Shown: piece by piece, positions 1 to 8,826 of the stretch | How the letters are laid out: each line of letters starts with the position of its first letter | Numbering within the stretch: position 1 is the first letter of the stretch | Assembly (NCBI RefSeq): GCF_029168335.1 | Contig: NZ_JARGYC010000005.1 | Location: forward strand, 1-64,000 | Reading direction: 5' to 3' | Length of the DNA: 64,000 nucleotides | DNA from: Psychromarinibacter sediminicola | GTDB taxonomy: Bacteria; Pseudomonadota; Alphaproteobacteria; Rhodobacterales; Rhodobacteraceae | Position numbers and translations under genes: made by a program | The notes under the pieces: generated by a model | Told to the model about the DNA's origin: nothing | The model's database searches: none | Seen by the model: the letters and a program-made list of their open reading frames with translations, nothing else

Positions 1-578
1 ATCCCCTTGTCCTGCGTCACGGCGCCGATCACGAAGGCCCCGGTCAGCAGAACGATGGAGCCGTTGGCGAAAAGCTCGCGCATCGGCACGCTGCCTGCCA
101 CGCCCTCGCGCCCGAAACGGTGCGCGATCCACAGGGCCGACAGGATCGCGGGCACCTCCATCATCGCCGCCACCGCGACCATGAAGCCGTCGGAGGCGAT
201 GCCGGTCAGCTCCAGCAGGCTCGACGCCGCCACGAAGGTCACGATGGAGATCGAGCCGTAATGCCCTGCCACCGCGGCAGCGTTCAGCGCGTTCAGCCGT
301 GTCATGCCCCGCAGCAGCGCATAGGCGATGAAGGGGATCGCGAAGGACAGGACCAGTCCCGCCCCAAGCGCGGCGAAGACGTTGGCGTTCAGGCCGTTGT
401 CGGCCAGGCTGTGCCCGCCCTTGAAGCCGATCGCCAGCAGAAGGTAGAGCGACATGAACTTGGCGGCGCCTTCGGGGATCGACAGGTCGCTGCGCACGAT
501 GGCGGCCAGCAGGCCAAGGACGAAGAACAGGATCGTGGGCACCATCAGGTTGCCCACAAGACTTTCGAAGATTTGCAT
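1..578 (-). CDS. SbtA-like sodium-dependent bicarbonate permease (partial)
   Basis: Inner-membrane permease of the sodium-dependent bicarbonate transporter family (SbtA/DUF897), probably a Na+-coupled anion symporter. Reading leftward from the ATG at 578 gives MQIFESLVGNLMVPTILFFV, then successive hydrophobic helices. The segments GFKGGHSL and NAAAVAGHYGSISIVTF are typical of the family. About 192 codons are visible and the C-terminal part lies outside the window. An in-frame ATG at 629 would add 17 residues; neither start has a convincing ribosome binding site, so the start is uncertain. The gene diverges from the LysR gene at 676, which may control it. Bicarbonate as substrate is inferred from the family only. 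Confidence 0.8.
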   Translation of the reverse strand, partial: MQIFESLVGNLMVPTILFFVLGLLAAIVRSDLSIPEGAAKFMSLYLLLAIGFKGGHSLADNGLNANVFAALGAGLVLSFAIPFIAYALLRGMTRLNALNAAAVAGHYGSISIVTFVAASSLLELTGIASDGFMVAVAAMMEVPAILSALWIAHRFGREGVAGSVPMRELFANGSIVLLTGAFVIGAVTQDKG

Positions 579-643
579 GACGGGGGGCACCGGAACAGGT
601 TTTGCGCCTGTTGCCCGGTTTTCGCGCATAGCTTAAATACAAT

Positions 644-657
644 AAACGCTGACGTTT
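644..657. promoter_or_regulatory. Inverted repeat in the permease/lysR divergent promoter region
   Basis: AAACG-N4-CGTTT lies in an AT-rich stretch 18 bases before the LysR start codon and 66 bases before the permease start. Its position suits a LysR autoregulatory or divergent operator, but the arms are only 5 bp. Confidence 0.3.
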
Positions 658-675
658 CATAGCCTGAGGAAATGC

Positions 676-1587
676 ATGCGCCCGACCCTGCGCCAGATGG
701 ACTATATCGTCACGGTTCACCAGCTGGGCAGCTTCAGCCTGGCCGCGGAAAAGCTGAACGTCAGCCAGCCGAGCCTGTCGAACCAGGTGGCGACGGTCGA
801 GGCGGACCTCGGCATTCGCCTCTTCGACCGCAGCCGCGCCGGGGTCCGCACCACCGCGCGCGGGCTGGAGTTCGTCACCCGGGCGCGCCGCATCCTGTCG
901 GATGTCGATGCGCTGCGGGCCACGATGCTTTCGGACCTGCCGTTCGGCGGGCGCCTCAGGCTGGGCGTGCTACCCTCGATCGGCCCCTACCTTCTGCCGC
1001 AGGTGATGAAGACCCTGCACAAGGAACAGCCCGATCTGCGTGTCATCGTGCGCGAGGAGAACACCCTGAGCCTGGATGAAGGGCTCAGGAACGGGCGTTT
1101 CGACGCGATCATCTCGACGCCCGAGGACCATCCGAACAGCCTGCAGCACCCGCTGTTCGTCGAACCGCTGTGGGTCGCAGTGGCGCAGGATCACAAACTG
1201 GCGGATCGCCAGAGTGTGGGGGCCGCCGATCTTGCGGGGCATCGGCTCCTGACGCTGGACACGGGGCACCGCCTGGCGCGGATCGTGTACGGCATTGCCG
1301 GGACGAGCGGCGCCCTCGTCTCGGACGACTACGAAGGCACCAGCCTCGACTCGATCATCCTGATGGCCGCGACGGGCGCTGGAATCGGTATCCTTCCCGA
1401 TCTGTTCGCGCGCCGGCAGGGCGTTCACCGCAGCGAAGTCCACGTCATGCCACTCCGAATGGCCGATGCCGATCGCACGATCAGTCTGATGACCCCGGAA
1501 GAGCGGCCCGCGCATCAGGCGACGCTTCTGGTAACCATCCTGCGCAGCGCCGCCGAGGCTCTTGGTTTGGAACTACTGAAGGCTTGA
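676..1587 (+). CDS. LysR family transcriptional regulator
   Basis: A 303-residue LysR-type DNA-binding regulator. The N-terminal winged HTH (about residues 1-65) contains the family pattern FSLAAEKLNVSQPSLSNQV followed by GIRLFDRS. The substrate-binding domain (about 90-295) starts near GRLRLGVLPSIGPYLLP and is closest in style to OxyR/CysB-like LysR proteins. GAGGA at about 665-669 supports the ATG at 676 over the nearby ATG at 672. Divergent transcription from the bicarbonate-permease-like gene makes that gene the likely target. No paired redox cysteines typical of OxyR stand out, so a metabolite rather than peroxide is the probable ligand. Confidence 0.9.
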   Translation: MRPTLRQMDYIVTVHQLGSFSLAAEKLNVSQPSLSNQVATVEADLGIRLFDRSRAGVRTTARGLEFVTRARRILSDVDALRATMLSDLPFGGRLRLGVLPSIGPYLLPQVMKTLHKEQPDLRVIVREENTLSLDEGLRNGRFDAIISTPEDHPNSLQHPLFVEPLWVAVAQDHKLADRQSVGAADLAGHRLLTLDTGHRLARIVYGIAGTSGALVSDDYEGTSLDSIILMAATGAGIGILPDLFARRQGVHRSEVHVMPLRMADADRTISLMTPEERPAHQATLLVTILRSAAEALGLELLKA

Positions 1588-2144
1588 GCCGCAGGAGATC
1601 GCGACCCACGACGCAGAAGGGTTCGGAGCGCGGCATGCGCGCCGGCCAGATCGGTATTTCGGATGTTGTCCGTGTTGGCAGAAAGGGCTGGGCGCGGTCA
1701 TTTGCAGCGCGCGCCTGCCGCGGTGTGGCAGCGCGCTCCACACCGCGCACACCAGGGGGCCGGCGCGGTGCCCGCCGGGCAGTCATTTGCAGGGGAAGGC
1801 ATTTCGTCCGCGCTCCTTGCACCTGCTGACCGAAACCAGACGCCATCGCCTGAATCGCGGTTCATTCCGACCCTTTGCAGCAGATGAGGGGCCGCATGCA
1901 GAACTCCTCCGTCAGCCCAAGGCGATGGCCGCAAGGTAAATGTGCCATTGCCCTCCCGCCGCGACATGCCGGTGGAAATGCCGATTGCCATGTGCAACGT
2001 TTCCGAAGCTGCACCGATGATCGCCGCCCCGTCAACGAGTAACACCGGCCTTGAAGAAGCAGGGCCGCGCCTGGTCCGACATCAATACCCGGGCCGCTGG
2101 CGCGTTAAGAAGTGAATCGATGCAACAAACGGAGGCAGAAGGGC
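1588..2144. other. Intergenic stretch without a recognisable gene
   Basis: 557 bases between lysR and the crotonase gene. I could not match any of its open frames, on either strand, to a known family. The 11-mer GTCATTTGCAG occurs twice, near 1698 and 1780, and a GC-rich imperfect hairpin lies around 1708-1740. The right end should hold the promoter of the crotonase-ligase genes. It may be decayed coding sequence, but no parent gene could be named. Confidence 0.5.
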
Positions 2145-2909
2145 ATGGACGACCAACCGATTCTGGAGACCCGTTCCGAGGGCTGCCTGTGCCTCACGCT
2201 TAACAGGCCCCGGCGGATGAATGCCTGGGATCGGGACATGCGTGCCCGGCTCATAGACAAGCTGAACGGCGCGTCTGGCGACGGGGACGTGCGGGCCGTG
2301 GTGCTTACCGGCGCCGGCGACCGCGCCTTTTGCGCCGGGCAGGATCTCAACGAGATCAACTCCTACGGCGCCGACATGGCGGAGCTGTGGATCGACAGCT
2401 TTGCCGCGCTCTACCGCGCCGTGCGCGCGCTGGAGGTGCCGGTCATCTCCGCGCTCAACGGCGTGGCGGCCGGCTCGGCCTTCCAGTTCGTCCTGCTCAC
2501 CGATTACCGCATTGGCCACCCGGGCGTGCGCGTCGGTCAGCCCGAAATAAACTCCGGCATCGCCAGCATCACCGGACCCTGGATCATGCGCGAGGTTCTG
2601 GGGCTGTCGCGGACGATCGAGCTGACGCTCTCGGGCCGGTTGATGGAGGCAGAAGAGGCCGAACGGCTTGGCGCGCTGCACGAGGTCGTGCCCGAGGAGC
2701 GCGTTCTGCCGCGCGCGATGGAAAAGGCCGCCGAACTCGGGGCCAAGCCGAGCATCGCGATGCGGCTGATCAAGCAGCGCTTCTTCGAGGTGCTGGAGCC
2801 GGGGCTCGACGATGCGATCGCCGCGGCCAAGCGGTATCATCGCTTGTCCTTCGAGTCCGGAGAGATGCAGCAAGAGACGCGAAAGTTTCTCGACCGGGGC
2901 GGCGACTGA
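2145..2909 (+). CDS. Enoyl-CoA hydratase/isomerase (crotonase) family protein
   Basis: A 254-residue crotonase-fold protein that probably acts on an acyl-CoA made by the adjacent ligase. Oxyanion-hole segments are visible: AFCAGQDLNEI and NGVAAGSAFQF. VGQPEINSG carries the glutamate matching Glu164 of rat hydratase. The partner glutamate (Glu144, GGGCE in classic hydratases) is replaced within AGSAFQF, so simple hydration is unlikely; isomerase, dehydratase, hydrolase or racemase-like (CaiD-type) chemistry is possible. CGGAGG at about 2131 selects the ATG at 2145; an upstream GTG at 2112 has no such site. The ligase gene follows after one base, so the two are co-translated. Confidence 0.85.
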   Translation: MDDQPILETRSEGCLCLTLNRPRRMNAWDRDMRARLIDKLNGASGDGDVRAVVLTGAGDRAFCAGQDLNEINSYGADMAELWIDSFAALYRAVRALEVPVISALNGVAAGSAFQFVLLTDYRIGHPGVRVGQPEINSGIASITGPWIMREVLGLSRTIELTLSGRLMEAEEAERLGALHEVVPEERVLPRAMEKAAELGAKPSIAMRLIKQRFFEVLEPGLDDAIAAAKRYHRLSFESGEMQQETRKFLDRGGD

Positions 2910-2910
2910 C

Positions 2911-4452
2911 ATGCCGGCCTTGCCTGGTCCATTGCAGCCTCCCTTCGACCGGACGCTGGCCGGCCTTCTGCTGGAGCAGGAGCGGCAGGCGCCCGATCGT
3001 GTCCTGCTGGTTCACGAAGACCGCGAGATTACGGTGGCCGAGGTCGCCTGCGCCGCGCGGGCGGAAGCCGCCGCACTGCGGGCGCGCGGCATCGGGCAGA
3101 GCGATCCGGTGCTGACCATGCTCGAGCCGGGCCCGGCGCATGTGGCGGTGGTTCTCGGCGTGGCGCTCGTCGGGGCGCTGTGGGTGCCGCTGGCGCCCGA
3201 CGCGCGCGGACCGTCGCTGGCGCACGCGCTCTCGGTCGCGAAGCCGGGTCTGGCGCTGGTCGCGCCCGCTGCCACGGGTGCTCTGCGCGACGCGGGCTAT
3301 CCGGCCGACCGGCCGCTGGAGGAGCGCGATGGCTGGGCCTGGCCGCCCGCCGCTGTGCCCGGAACCGCCACGACCGACACCGCGCCCGGGGAGCCGGACG
3401 CACACCGCGCCATTCTGTTCACCTCGGGCACCAGCGGGCCGCCGAAAGGCGTGATCGTGACCGAACGGATGCTTGTCGCCTCGGCCGCCGGCTGCGCCCA
3501 TGCCAGCGACTGCACGCCCGGCGACAGCTACCTGATGTGGGAGCCGATGCACCATATCGGCGGGCCGCAGCTTCTGGCCATGGCGCTCGCCGGGCAGGTG
3601 CGGCTCGTCCTCGTGAAACGCTTCAGCGCCAGTCGTTTCTGGGACGATGTTCGCCGTCACCGGGTGACGAAGATGCACTACCTGGGCGGCATTCTGGAAA
3701 TCCTGCTCAAACGCGCGGTCTCGCCCGGGGACCGCGATCACCCGGTCGCGCTTGCCTTCGGCGGCGGCGCGCGGCCCGATGTGCAGCGCGCCTTCGAAGA
3801 CCGGTTCGCCATTCCCCTGCGCGAAGTCTACGGCATGACCGAGGCCTCGAGCTTCACCACGGTAAACGTGGACGGCATTGAGGACTCGGTGGGCCAGACG
3901 GTGCCGTGGCTTGAGGTCGAGATTTGCGACGGCTCCGACCGCCCCGTCGACCCTGGGGGGACGGGCGAAATCGTGGTGCGCGCGGCGTATGCCGGGCTAT
4001 TGACGCCGGGCTATCTGGGGAACGCCGAGGCGACGGCGGAGCTCTTGCGGGACGGACGGCTCTTCACCGGCGATCTCGGCCGCCAGGACGCTGCCGGAAA
4101 CCTCTACTTCGCCGGGCGCAAGACGGATTCGCTGCGCCGGCGCGGAGAGAACGTCTCGGCCTGGGAGGTCGAGACGGCGCTGGCGTCGCATCCCGATATT
4201 GCCGAGACGGCGGTTGTGGGCGTGGAGTCCGAGGTGGGCGAGCACGATATCCTGTGCTTTGTTCTGGTGCGCGACGGGGTGGCGTATGACCCTCGGGCGC
4301 TGGCGGAGTGGAGCCGGAAGACCCTGTCGCGCCGTCATGTGCCGCGCTACTGGAAACGGGTGGCCGGCTTCGAGCGGACGCCGAGCCAGCGTATCCGGAA
4401 GGCGGCCCTGGACCGCGACCTTTCGGACGCGTTTGACCTCGGCGACCGGTGA
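2911..4452 (+). CDS. AMP-forming acyl-CoA ligase (CaiC-like)
   Basis: A 513-residue member of the ANL superfamily that activates a carboxylic acid through an acyl-adenylate to a CoA thioester. The P-loop LFTSGTSGPPKGVIVTE is near residues 168-185. YGMTEAS and FTGDLG are the conserved A5 and A7 motifs, and RRRGENVSAWEVE is the hinge region. The catalytic lysine near the C-terminus probably lies in QRIRKAAL. It starts one base after the crotonase stop codon. Pairing with a crotonase recalls CaiC/CaiD of carnitine metabolism, but no CaiB-type CoA transferase is present, so that assignment is only an analogy. The substrate is unknown. Confidence 0.85.
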   Translation: MPALPGPLQPPFDRTLAGLLLEQERQAPDRVLLVHEDREITVAEVACAARAEAAALRARGIGQSDPVLTMLEPGPAHVAVVLGVALVGALWVPLAPDARGPSLAHALSVAKPGLALVAPAATGALRDAGYPADRPLEERDGWAWPPAAVPGTATTDTAPGEPDAHRAILFTSGTSGPPKGVIVTERMLVASAAGCAHASDCTPGDSYLMWEPMHHIGGPQLLAMALAGQVRLVLVKRFSASRFWDDVRRHRVTKMHYLGGILEILLKRAVSPGDRDHPVALAFGGGARPDVQRAFEDRFAIPLREVYGMTEASSFTTVNVDGIEDSVGQTVPWLEVEICDGSDRPVDPGGTGEIVVRAAYAGLLTPGYLGNAEATAELLRDGRLFTGDLGRQDAAGNLYFAGRKTDSLRRRGENVSAWEVETALASHPDIAETAVVGVESEVGEHDILCFVLVRDGVAYDPRALAEWSRKTLSRRHVPRYWKRVAGFERTPSQRIRKAALDRDLSDAFDLGDR

Positions 4453-4521
4453 GGCTGCTCTGCGTCGGCATGGGGCGGGCCACGAAAGAATTGAAGTTGG
4501 GCTGACGAGAGGAAGGACAAA

Positions 4522-5694
4522 GTGCTGCTATTCGAGAAATCCGAGTATCAGGCGCGCGTGGAGCGCGTGAAAGCGGCGATGGACGCGCGCGGTCTCGACG
4601 TGCTGCTCGTCGCCTCGCCGGCCAACCAGTTCTGGCTGACCGGCTATGACGGCTGGTCGTTCTACACGCCGCAGATGGTCGTCGTCGCCGCCGACCGGGA
4701 AGAGCCCGTCTGGATCGGCCGCAAGATGGACGCGGCAGGCGCGAAATTCACCGCCTATCTTTCCCCGGAGAACGTGGTGCCCTATCCGGACGAGTATGTC
4801 GGATCCGACGCGCTCCACCCGATGGACTTCGTGGCCGAACGGCTGATCGACATGGGGCTGGGCGGGCGCGTGGTGGGCGTCGAGACGGACGAGTACTACT
4901 ACACCGCGCGCTGGGACCACATCCTGCGCCGCCGCCTGCCGGACGCGGACATCCGCGACGCCTTCCTGCTGGTCAACCGCTGCCGCATGGTGAAATCCGA
5001 GCAGGAACTGACCTACATGCGCCAGGCCGGGCAGATCGCCGCCGCCGCGCAGCAGGCCGCCTTCGAGGCCGCAGCGCCCGGGGTGCGCCAATGCGACGTC
5101 ATGGCCGAGGTGTACCGCGTGACCACCGCCGGTCTGCCGGAGTTCGGCGGCACCTTTCCCTGCAAGCCACCCAACGCGATGGTGGGCGAGATGTGCTCGG
5201 CCCCGCACCTGTCCTGGACCGACGAGCCGCTTGCGGAGGGCGACATCTTCTATATCGAGCTGGGCGGTATTCGGCACCGCTATCACAGCCCGCTGTCGCG
5301 CTGCATTTACCTGGGCGAGCCGCCCGACGAGCTGAAGCGCCTGGCGGAGGTGATCGCCGAGGGGCTTCAGGCGGTTCTCGACACGGTCAAGGCCGGGGTG
5401 ACCTGCGAGGAGCTGGCCGCCGTGTGGCAGACGGTGAGCCGCAAGCACGGCGTCGAAAAGGACAGCCGCATCGGCTACCCGGTCGGCATCGGCTATCCGC
5501 CCACCTGGGGCGAGCTGACGGCAAGCATCCGGTCGGGCGACACCACGGTGCTGGAGCCGAACATGACGTTCCATTGCATCCCGGCGATCTGGCGGGACCA
5601 CGACGGCGTGGTCATCTCGGAAACCTTCGCCGCCACCGAGGACGGAGCGGAGGTCTTCGCGGACTCGCCGCGCGAGCTTTTCATCAAGACCTGA
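4522..5694 (+). CDS. M24 family creatinase/ectoine-hydrolase-like protein
   Basis: A 390-residue pita-bread-fold protein of the M24 family. An N-terminal creatinase domain (about 1-145, with NQFWLTGYDGWSFYTPQ) precedes the catalytic domain (about 155-385). The metal-binding aspartates of true aminopeptidases are absent: IELGGIRHRYHSPLSR replaces the usual D-x-n-D segment. His229, Glu246 and Glu367 fit the positions of the creatinase catalytic residues. It is therefore probably a metal-independent C-N hydrolase acting on an amidine or amide, like creatinase or DoeA ectoine hydrolase. The start is GTG with GAGGAAGGA at 4507-4515. It lies 70 bases after the ligase and 13 before the glutamyltransferase gene. 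Confidence 0.8.
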   Translation: MLLFEKSEYQARVERVKAAMDARGLDVLLVASPANQFWLTGYDGWSFYTPQMVVVAADREEPVWIGRKMDAAGAKFTAYLSPENVVPYPDEYVGSDALHPMDFVAERLIDMGLGGRVVGVETDEYYYTARWDHILRRRLPDADIRDAFLLVNRCRMVKSEQELTYMRQAGQIAAAAQQAAFEAAAPGVRQCDVMAEVYRVTTAGLPEFGGTFPCKPPNAMVGEMCSAPHLSWTDEPLAEGDIFYIELGGIRHRYHSPLSRCIYLGEPPDELKRLAEVIAEGLQAVLDTVKAGVTCEELAAVWQTVSRKHGVEKDSRIGYPVGIGYPPTWGELTASIRSGDTTVLEPNMTFHCIPAIWRDHDGVVISETFAATEDGAEVFADSPRELFIKT

Positions 5695-5707
5695 ACAGGA
5701 GCTGCCC

Positions 5708-7285
5708 ATGACTGCGGTACTGGCACACCGGCCCGTCGTGATGACCGGTCATCGCGGGATGGTCGTCGCCGGCCACCACCTGGCGGCCGATGCCGGCGCG
5801 CAGATGCTGCAGAGCGGCGGCAACGCGATGGATGCCGCGATCGCCGCGGCGGCCACGCTGGCCATCGCCGTGCCCTTCATGAACGGGATCGGCGGCGACG
5901 CGATCTCGCTCTGGTGCGACAGCTCCGGCACGGTCGAGACGATCAACGGCTCGGGACGCCTTCCGGCCGCCTTCGACGCTCAGGCGCTGGTCGACGACGG
6001 ATACACGGCGCTGCCGGCCACCGGGCCGCTGACGGTGAGCGTCCCGGGCGTGGTCGCCGCATGGGGCGAGGCGCTGGAGCGCCACGGCACGCGCAGCCTG
6101 GCGGAGGTGCTGCAACCGGCCATCGACGCCGCCGAAAGGGGCGTTCCCGCCGATGCGACCAGCACGACCTTCTTCAACGGACCCGTCTACGCGGAGCTCT
6201 GCCGCGACCACCCCGAACTCGCCGAGATGTTCGTTCCGCCGGGGACGTGCCGGCTTGGACAGGTGCTGCGCCAGCCCGGCGCGGCGCGCACACTTCGCCA
6301 TCTCGCCAAGGCGGGCTGGACGGCCTTCTATTCCGGTCCGCTGGCCGACGGCTGGCTGGCGCGGGCCCGCGAACGAGGCGTGCTGCTCTCGCCCGAGGAT
6401 CTGGCCGCGCACCGCACCGAGTTCCAGGCCCCGCTCGGCGTGCCATGGCGGGGGATGACGCTCCACGCCGCCCCGCCCAATTCCCAGGGCCTCGCCTTGG
6501 TCGCGCTGGCCCGGCTGGAGGAGGACGCTCCGGGCGCCGGGGCGCAGGCCTCCGGCGATCCGGTGATCGACCCGTTGGCCTACCTGGCGCAGAAGCAGGC
6601 GGCATTTGCCGCCCGCGACCGCTGGTGCGCCGATCCGGCCCGTGCTGATCTGCCTGCGGACCTGCTGGAGCCGGCAGCGCTGCGGCGCCTCGCGGCCGAG
6701 ATGCAGGGGCGCCCGCCCGTCTCGGGCGGCGGCGATACCGCCACGCTCGTGGTCGCGGACCGCGACGGCAATGCCGTCTCCTGGGTGCAGTCGCTGTTCG
6801 AGGAATTCGGCTCCGGCGTCACCTGCCCCGATCACGGGCTGGTGCTGCACAATCGCGCGCGGCTGGAAACACTGGACGGCGACCCGATGCGGGGCGCGCA
6901 GGGGGGCATGCGCCCGTTCCACACGCTGTGCCCGGCGATCATGACGCGCGAGGGCGGGTTCGCCATGACGCTGGCCACCCCCGGCGATCACGGCCAGCCG
7001 CAGAGCCTTTACCAGATCCTGCGGCGGCACTACGAACAGGGGCTCGACGTTCAGCAGGCGGTCGAATGGCCGCGCCTGCGGCATGACACCGGCGATACCG
7101 TTCTGCTGGAGGACCGCTGCCCGGAAGCGTGGGACGCCGCGCTGACGGCCGAGGGCTGGCAGGTGTCCCGCGTCGGCCCGTGGTCGCGGCTGATGGGAGG
7201 TGCCAATGTCATATCGCGCCAGCCGGACGGGCTTTTGATGGGCGGCGCCGATCCGCGCCGGTCGTGCTATGCGGTCGTGGGCTGA
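5708..7285 (+). CDS. Gamma-glutamyltransferase family protein
   Basis: A 525-residue N-terminal-nucleophile hydrolase of the gamma-glutamyltranspeptidase family. NAMDAAIAAAATLAIAVP and GIGGDAISLW are conserved large-subunit segments. The autoprocessing site lies in GGGDTATLVVADRDGNAVSW, with Thr344 as the expected new N-terminus and nucleophile. No signal peptide is evident, so it may work in the cytoplasm, unlike classic periplasmic GGT. Family members include glutathione hydrolases, cephalosporin acylases and enzymes removing gamma-glutamyl from amines. In this cluster it could release glutamate from a gamma-glutamyl intermediate. It is separated from the M24 gene by 13 bases. Confidence 0.85.
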   Translation: MTAVLAHRPVVMTGHRGMVVAGHHLAADAGAQMLQSGGNAMDAAIAAAATLAIAVPFMNGIGGDAISLWCDSSGTVETINGSGRLPAAFDAQALVDDGYTALPATGPLTVSVPGVVAAWGEALERHGTRSLAEVLQPAIDAAERGVPADATSTTFFNGPVYAELCRDHPELAEMFVPPGTCRLGQVLRQPGAARTLRHLAKAGWTAFYSGPLADGWLARARERGVLLSPEDLAAHRTEFQAPLGVPWRGMTLHAAPPNSQGLALVALARLEEDAPGAGAQASGDPVIDPLAYLAQKQAAFAARDRWCADPARADLPADLLEPAALRRLAAEMQGRPPVSGGGDTATLVVADRDGNAVSWVQSLFEEFGSGVTCPDHGLVLHNRARLETLDGDPMRGAQGGMRPFHTLCPAIMTREGGFAMTLATPGDHGQPQSLYQILRRHYEQGLDVQQAVEWPRLRHDTGDTVLLEDRCPEAWDAALTAEGWQVSRVGPWSRLMGGANVISRQPDGLLMGGADPRRSCYAVVG

Positions 7286-7294
7286 GAGGCGGCC

Positions 7295-8011
7295 TCAGAG
7301 CGGGTAGCGCCGCGGCACGAGGCCGGACTGGAACCAGCTGACGAAACTTTCCATGGTGAAGACCGGAATCCCCGTCGCCGCGGCGATGTCGGCGGCATAG
7401 GGCATCATGTTGGTGCATTCGAGCACCAGCGCGCCCAGGTCCGGGTGGACCGCCTGGAGCGCCTGGGCGGCCTCGACGTTGTCGGCGCGGGCGGCCTCGA
7501 CGTCGAGCTCCGGTTCGTTGTCGAGGATCACACGGGTGAATTCCCGGCCGCCCTCGGTGGAGCCGATGGGCGCGCCCTCCGGCACGCCGGCCGCCTCCAG
7601 GTGGGCAGGCGTCAGGGTCGATCCCGAGATCGTCAGGATGCCGGTGCGCCGCCCCGGCGGCAGCAGCCGGTCCACCATCGCGACCTGCATCAGCGAAGAC
7701 GCCGCGACCGGTACGCCCAGTTCGGCGGCGAGCCTCTTCTGAAAGAGCGACAGGAATCCGCAATTCGTCGTGATCCCATCCACCCCGTCGGCCACCAGCT
7801 CGCGGCCCGCATCGACGAAGGCGTCGACCAATCCCTCCGCCCCGCGCCTTACCACGCGGTCGGGCGACGCCGTGCGCACCACACGGTAGTGCACGGGAAA
7901 GGGCCAGGTGAGCGCGTTGCCCATGTCGCCGGGAATACGCGGGAAGCGGGCGTCAAGCATCAGGATGCCGACTGCAGCCCCGTAGACCGATTTTCCGCCG
8001 CTCACCCGCAT
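7295..8011 (-). CDS. Aspartate/glutamate/hydantoin racemase family protein
   Basis: A 238-residue member of the Asp/Glu racemase superfamily. Two cysteines lie in expected positions, one in GITTNCGFLSLF and one in LVLECTNMMPY, the usual pair of acid/base thiols of cofactor-independent racemases. Related families include maleate isomerase, arylmalonate decarboxylase and hydantoin racemase, so the exact reaction cannot be read from sequence. It is encoded opposite the flanking catabolic genes and lies four bases after the GntR gene, making a two-gene operon. A role in interconverting enantiomers of the pathway substrate is inferred. Confidence 0.8.
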   Translation of the reverse strand: MRVSGGKSVYGAAVGILMLDARFPRIPGDMGNALTWPFPVHYRVVRTASPDRVVRRGAEGLVDAFVDAGRELVADGVDGITTNCGFLSLFQKRLAAELGVPVAASSLMQVAMVDRLLPPGRRTGILTISGSTLTPAHLEAAGVPEGAPIGSTEGGREFTRVILDNEPELDVEAARADNVEAAQALQAVHPDLGALVLECTNMMPYAADIAAATGIPVFTMESFVSWFQSGLVPRRYPL

Positions 8012-8015
8012 CTGG

Positions 8016-8714
8016 TTAATCCCCGTCCGGCACGAGCCGGTCGAACAGTTCCTCGGGGTCGGCCATGAAAATGTTGGAATAGCCTTCGCGCACCGCGGCC
8101 ACGATTTCGTCCATGCGGCGCATCACATGCGTCTTCAACACTGCCGCTGCACGTTCGCTATCGCGGGCTTCCAGCGCCTCCATGATCTTCAGATGCTCGC
8201 CTTTCGTGGTGCGCACGCGCCGGCCCATATCGACCCAGCGGATGAACCGTATGCGCTCGTTTATGCGGTCGAGATGCCGGACGACTTCCGAATTTCCGAC
8301 GAGCCGTGCAATGCCCAGATGAAACGCTTCGTCCCGGGTCACCACTTCGCGAATGGTCAGGCCGGCCGTGGTCAGCCCGTCGGCTTCCAGCTGGTCGCGC
8401 AGCGCGGCGATATCCGAAGTCGTCGCGCGCTGGCAGGCGCGTCGGGCAGCGGCCGTTTCGATGATCATACGCATCTCGTAGAGTTCGAAGATGGATGTCG
8501 GATCGAGCGCGCGGCAGAAAAAGCCCTGACCGCTCCGGAACTCGACGAGCTGTTCGGCGACCAGCCGGTTCATCGCCTCGCGCAGCGGCGTGCGGCTTGC
8601 GTTGAGTTCCTTCGCGACCATCCCCTCGTTGATCCGCTCGCCGGGGCGGAATTCGAACCCGACCGCACGCGCCTTGAGGGTTTGATACAGGAATTCGACT
8701 CGACCTTCACTCAT
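8016..8714 (-). CDS. GntR family regulator with FCD domain
   Basis: A 232-residue FadR-subfamily repressor. The N-terminal winged helix (residues about 8-75) contains INEGMVAKELNASRTPLREAMNRL. The all-helical FCD ligand domain (about 90-215) contains YEMRMIIETAAARRAC and a histidine-rich pattern typical of metal-dependent carboxylate binding. The ATG at 8714 is preceded by AAGGGG on the coding strand; upstream in-frame starts would run through the operator region. It shares a promoter region with the ThDP-enzyme operon at 8827, where GntR-type inverted repeats occur, so it probably represses both directions in response to an organic acid. Confidence 0.85.
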   Translation of the reverse strand: MSEGRVEFLYQTLKARAVGFEFRPGERINEGMVAKELNASRTPLREAMNRLVAEQLVEFRSGQGFFCRALDPTSIFELYEMRMIIETAAARRACQRATTSDIAALRDQLEADGLTTAGLTIREVVTRDEAFHLGIARLVGNSEVVRHLDRINERIRFIRWVDMGRRVRTTKGEHLKIMEALEARDSERAAAVLKTHVMRRMDEIVAAVREGYSNIFMADPEELFDRLVPDGD

Positions 8715-8750
8715 GCCACGCCCCTTAACGACCGGGAAACACCATTGACA

Positions 8751-8790
8751 GCATACAGGGCCATCTTCCAGCATACAGACCTGTATACAG
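8751..8790. promoter_or_regulatory. GntR-type operator cluster
   Basis: GCATACAG occurs at 8751-8758 and again at 8771-8778, 20 bp apart on the same face of the helix. ATACAG-AC-CTGTAT (8773-8786) and CTGTATACAG (8781-8790) form overlapping palindromes resembling FadR/GntR-class sites. A TTGACA hexamer at 8745-8750 abuts the cluster. It lies between the GntR gene and the ThDP operon, so control of both is likely. Confidence 0.65.
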
Positions 8791-8826
8791 CCCTGCGCAC
8801 AGATATCCTATCGTGGAGGATGAGCG

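Noticed and set aside
1588-2144. Possible unannotated gene after lysR
   Set aside because: Several open frames exist on both strands, but none has a good start signal or a family resemblance I could defend.
2145-4452. Assigning the crotonase-ligase pair to carnitine metabolism (caiD/caiC)
   Set aside because: No CaiB-type CoA transferase, carnitine transporter or CaiA-like gene is present, and the crotonase active site is altered.
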